Source: Ciona intestinalis (taxonomy: Eukaryota > Chordata > Ascidiacea > Phlebobranchia > Cionidae). From it: DNA of 64,000 bases. Under the pieces are notes generated by a model, which had not been told where the DNA came from, made no database searches, and saw only the letters and a list, made by a program, of their open reading frames with translations. The stretch lies in the NCBI RefSeq assembly GCF_000224145.3, contig NC_020169.2, positions 4,633,464 to 4,697,463 of the forward strand, written 5' to 3'. Of the stretch, positions 62,901 through 64,000 are shown piece after piece; the stretch's first letter is position 1, and each line of letters opens with the position of its first letter. The translations under genes and the position numbers were made by a program.

Positions 62901-64000
62901 ATTACCAACGGTCTATGTCAGTAGGTTTTATAATTAATGAATGTTAATTATTTACTACCAAATGGGGGAGAATATAAAATGAAAAGGTATCCCATCTTGC
63001 CCCACCCTACTATTCCTTATACACGCGCTGTCGAGTTTCTTCATTTTAGGATGATTACGATGATCTTGTTAAATCGTAATTTAATCCATATATTTTATTT
63101 AACTAGAATTTTACCGCAAAATCTTTTCAACAGCTTTATACAAGCAAACACCTACCCAACAGCCACATGGTAGCCATACAACCCCCTACGGGGTATTCCC
63201 CAGAGCCGTATGCCCTCACTGTAGGTAAGTGTTTATACAGTAAGTAAAAGTAGTACGTCTTATTTTTGGAGTTTTAAGTATAATTGCAGTCCTAGAATCA
63301 AATGTAAGCCTAGGTGTATCTAGATATTGGCAAGCTGCCTTTATACATTATCAAACATGCACTGCTGTTGGAATATTTGGTCTGACAAATGTGACGTTTT
63401 AATGCAAGTGTAATATTTTCGTCTTTTATACTTTTTTGTAATGCTTTAACACGCCATGCGCATGAAACTCAAATGTTGTCCACCCGACAAAGTGGTTAAC
63501 ACTTGCATGTTTCGAAAGCTGAACACAACTGTAAAACAGAACACAACTGTAAAAACAACTGTCGTTGCACTGTCACATGAAAATACATAAGTTACATTTA
63601 TTTTCAAAAACAAAAAAAAACAGATAAAAAATGTTGTGTATGAAACAGATAACCCTTGTTAAAACGACCGCCACTATTTGCCACACTAAGATAAACAAGT
63701 TTCAATTGTTCACAGAGTTGAGTTTATGAACCCATGGATGCTTGAACTGCATGATAACCTTTACCATCGGCCAGTGCTGCGCAACTACTTTCCACCTCCT
63801 ATCCAACGCACTTTGTCAGCACCAAACCCAACCACATCTGGCAACACTGAATCTTCTTCGTCAGATGATTCGAATATTACATCATCAGTTCGAGGGACTT
63901 CCCCCCAACAATCTAGCGACATAGAAATCGTAGATGAGGTAAGAAGAATAAATACTCAAAAGGTGTAAAAATTAAATAATGGTATTGGTATACATTACAT
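59992..64000 (+). CDS. BTB/POZ and C2H2 zinc-finger protein, 5' part (runs off window)
   Basis: A likely nuclear transcription factor of the ZBTB type. Exons: 59992-60138, 60301-60388, 60920-61041 (or from 60923), 62061-62181, 62384-62427, 62482-62725, 63134-63224, 63716-63938; the next donor is at 63939, so further exons lie outside. The BTB domain covers about residues 15-130: DNCDVTLIANDGVTFKAHK, AVLSSYSRYFKMYF, GCILEAFYTSRLVL, VLLAADVMEVYRISEVCKRY. A Pro/Ser-rich linker follows. The exon 7/8 join forms a C2H2 finger (CPHC, 12 residues, H, 4 residues, H) with the usual F and L spacing. The following region is Ser-rich (SGNTESSSSDDSN). I do not recognise the orthologue. Confidence 0.85.
60585..60635 (+). 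repeat. Short tandem repeat, about 24-bp unit
   Basis: tctgtattatatatacacct followed by catg occurs twice in a row, then tatataatatata. It lies in an intron of the BTB gene. Confidence 0.7.
61939..61997 (+). mobile_element. MITE (family A) right-end fragment
   Basis: Contains ttctaccaaatgggccgaga, aaatataatgaacaggtgtc and ccatcctacta. Only the right end is left. Confidence 0.6.
62833..63013 (+). mobile_element. MITE (family A) in an intron of the BTB gene
   Basis: Reads tatagtacgttgggggatgg, then gacacttttagtacataata, then aacaattaccaacggtctat, then accaaatgggggagaatata, and ends atcttgccccaccctactat. Confidence 0.8.

Overview
The window is invertebrate chordate DNA, most likely from the tunicate Ciona. 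The evidence is AT-rich DNA, short introns, compact genes, chordate-type orthologues, and dense small MITE-like and SINE-like repeats. All names rest on motifs and remembered family sequences, because no database search was possible.

Layout. 415-12974 (+): a 27-exon cytosolic carboxypeptidase 1 gene (CCP1/AGTPBP1), a tubulin deglutamylase, with SINE-like pieces and a TTAA-flanked MITE in its introns. 12975-22042: about 9 kb of intergenic DNA with CpG-rich patches, MITEs and a TATA/CCAAT promoter candidate. 22043-23509 (+): single-exon forkhead factor FoxB. 26601-27610 (-): a four-exon BCL7 gene (SWI/SNF-associated), followed on its own sense strand by a hammerhead-ribozyme-like motif inside a direct-repeat element. 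28162-31452: a 1.35-kb segmental duplication around a 50-N assembly gap; each copy may carry a small spliced gene. 33434-47786 (-): four genes in one direction, in transcription order WBP11, DDX49, DNAI1 and MRPL46. 48786-56110 (+): acetyl-CoA synthetase ACSS2, divergent from WBP11. 59992 to the right edge (+): a BTB/POZ zinc-finger gene cut by the window end.

Functional themes. CCP1 and DNAI1 both act on microtubules or axonemes. WBP11 and DDX49 are splicing and ribosome-biogenesis housekeeping genes placed 277 bp apart, which could be an operon. MRPL46 belongs to the mitochondrial ribosome. ACSS2 makes acetyl-CoA. FoxB and the BTB zinc-finger protein are transcription factors, and BCL7 is a chromatin-remodeller subunit.

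Most notable: (1) the hammerhead-like motif in sense just downstream of BCL7; (2) repeated small duplications placed on exon edges in CCP1, DNAI1 and MRPL46, the DNAI1 one being exactly 135 bp and open in frame; (3) a split between an intergenic MITE family (16 copies or pieces) and mostly intragenic SINE-like pieces; (4) many copies of the palindrome TGACGTCA. No tRNA or rRNA gene, CRISPR array or virus-like element was recognised.
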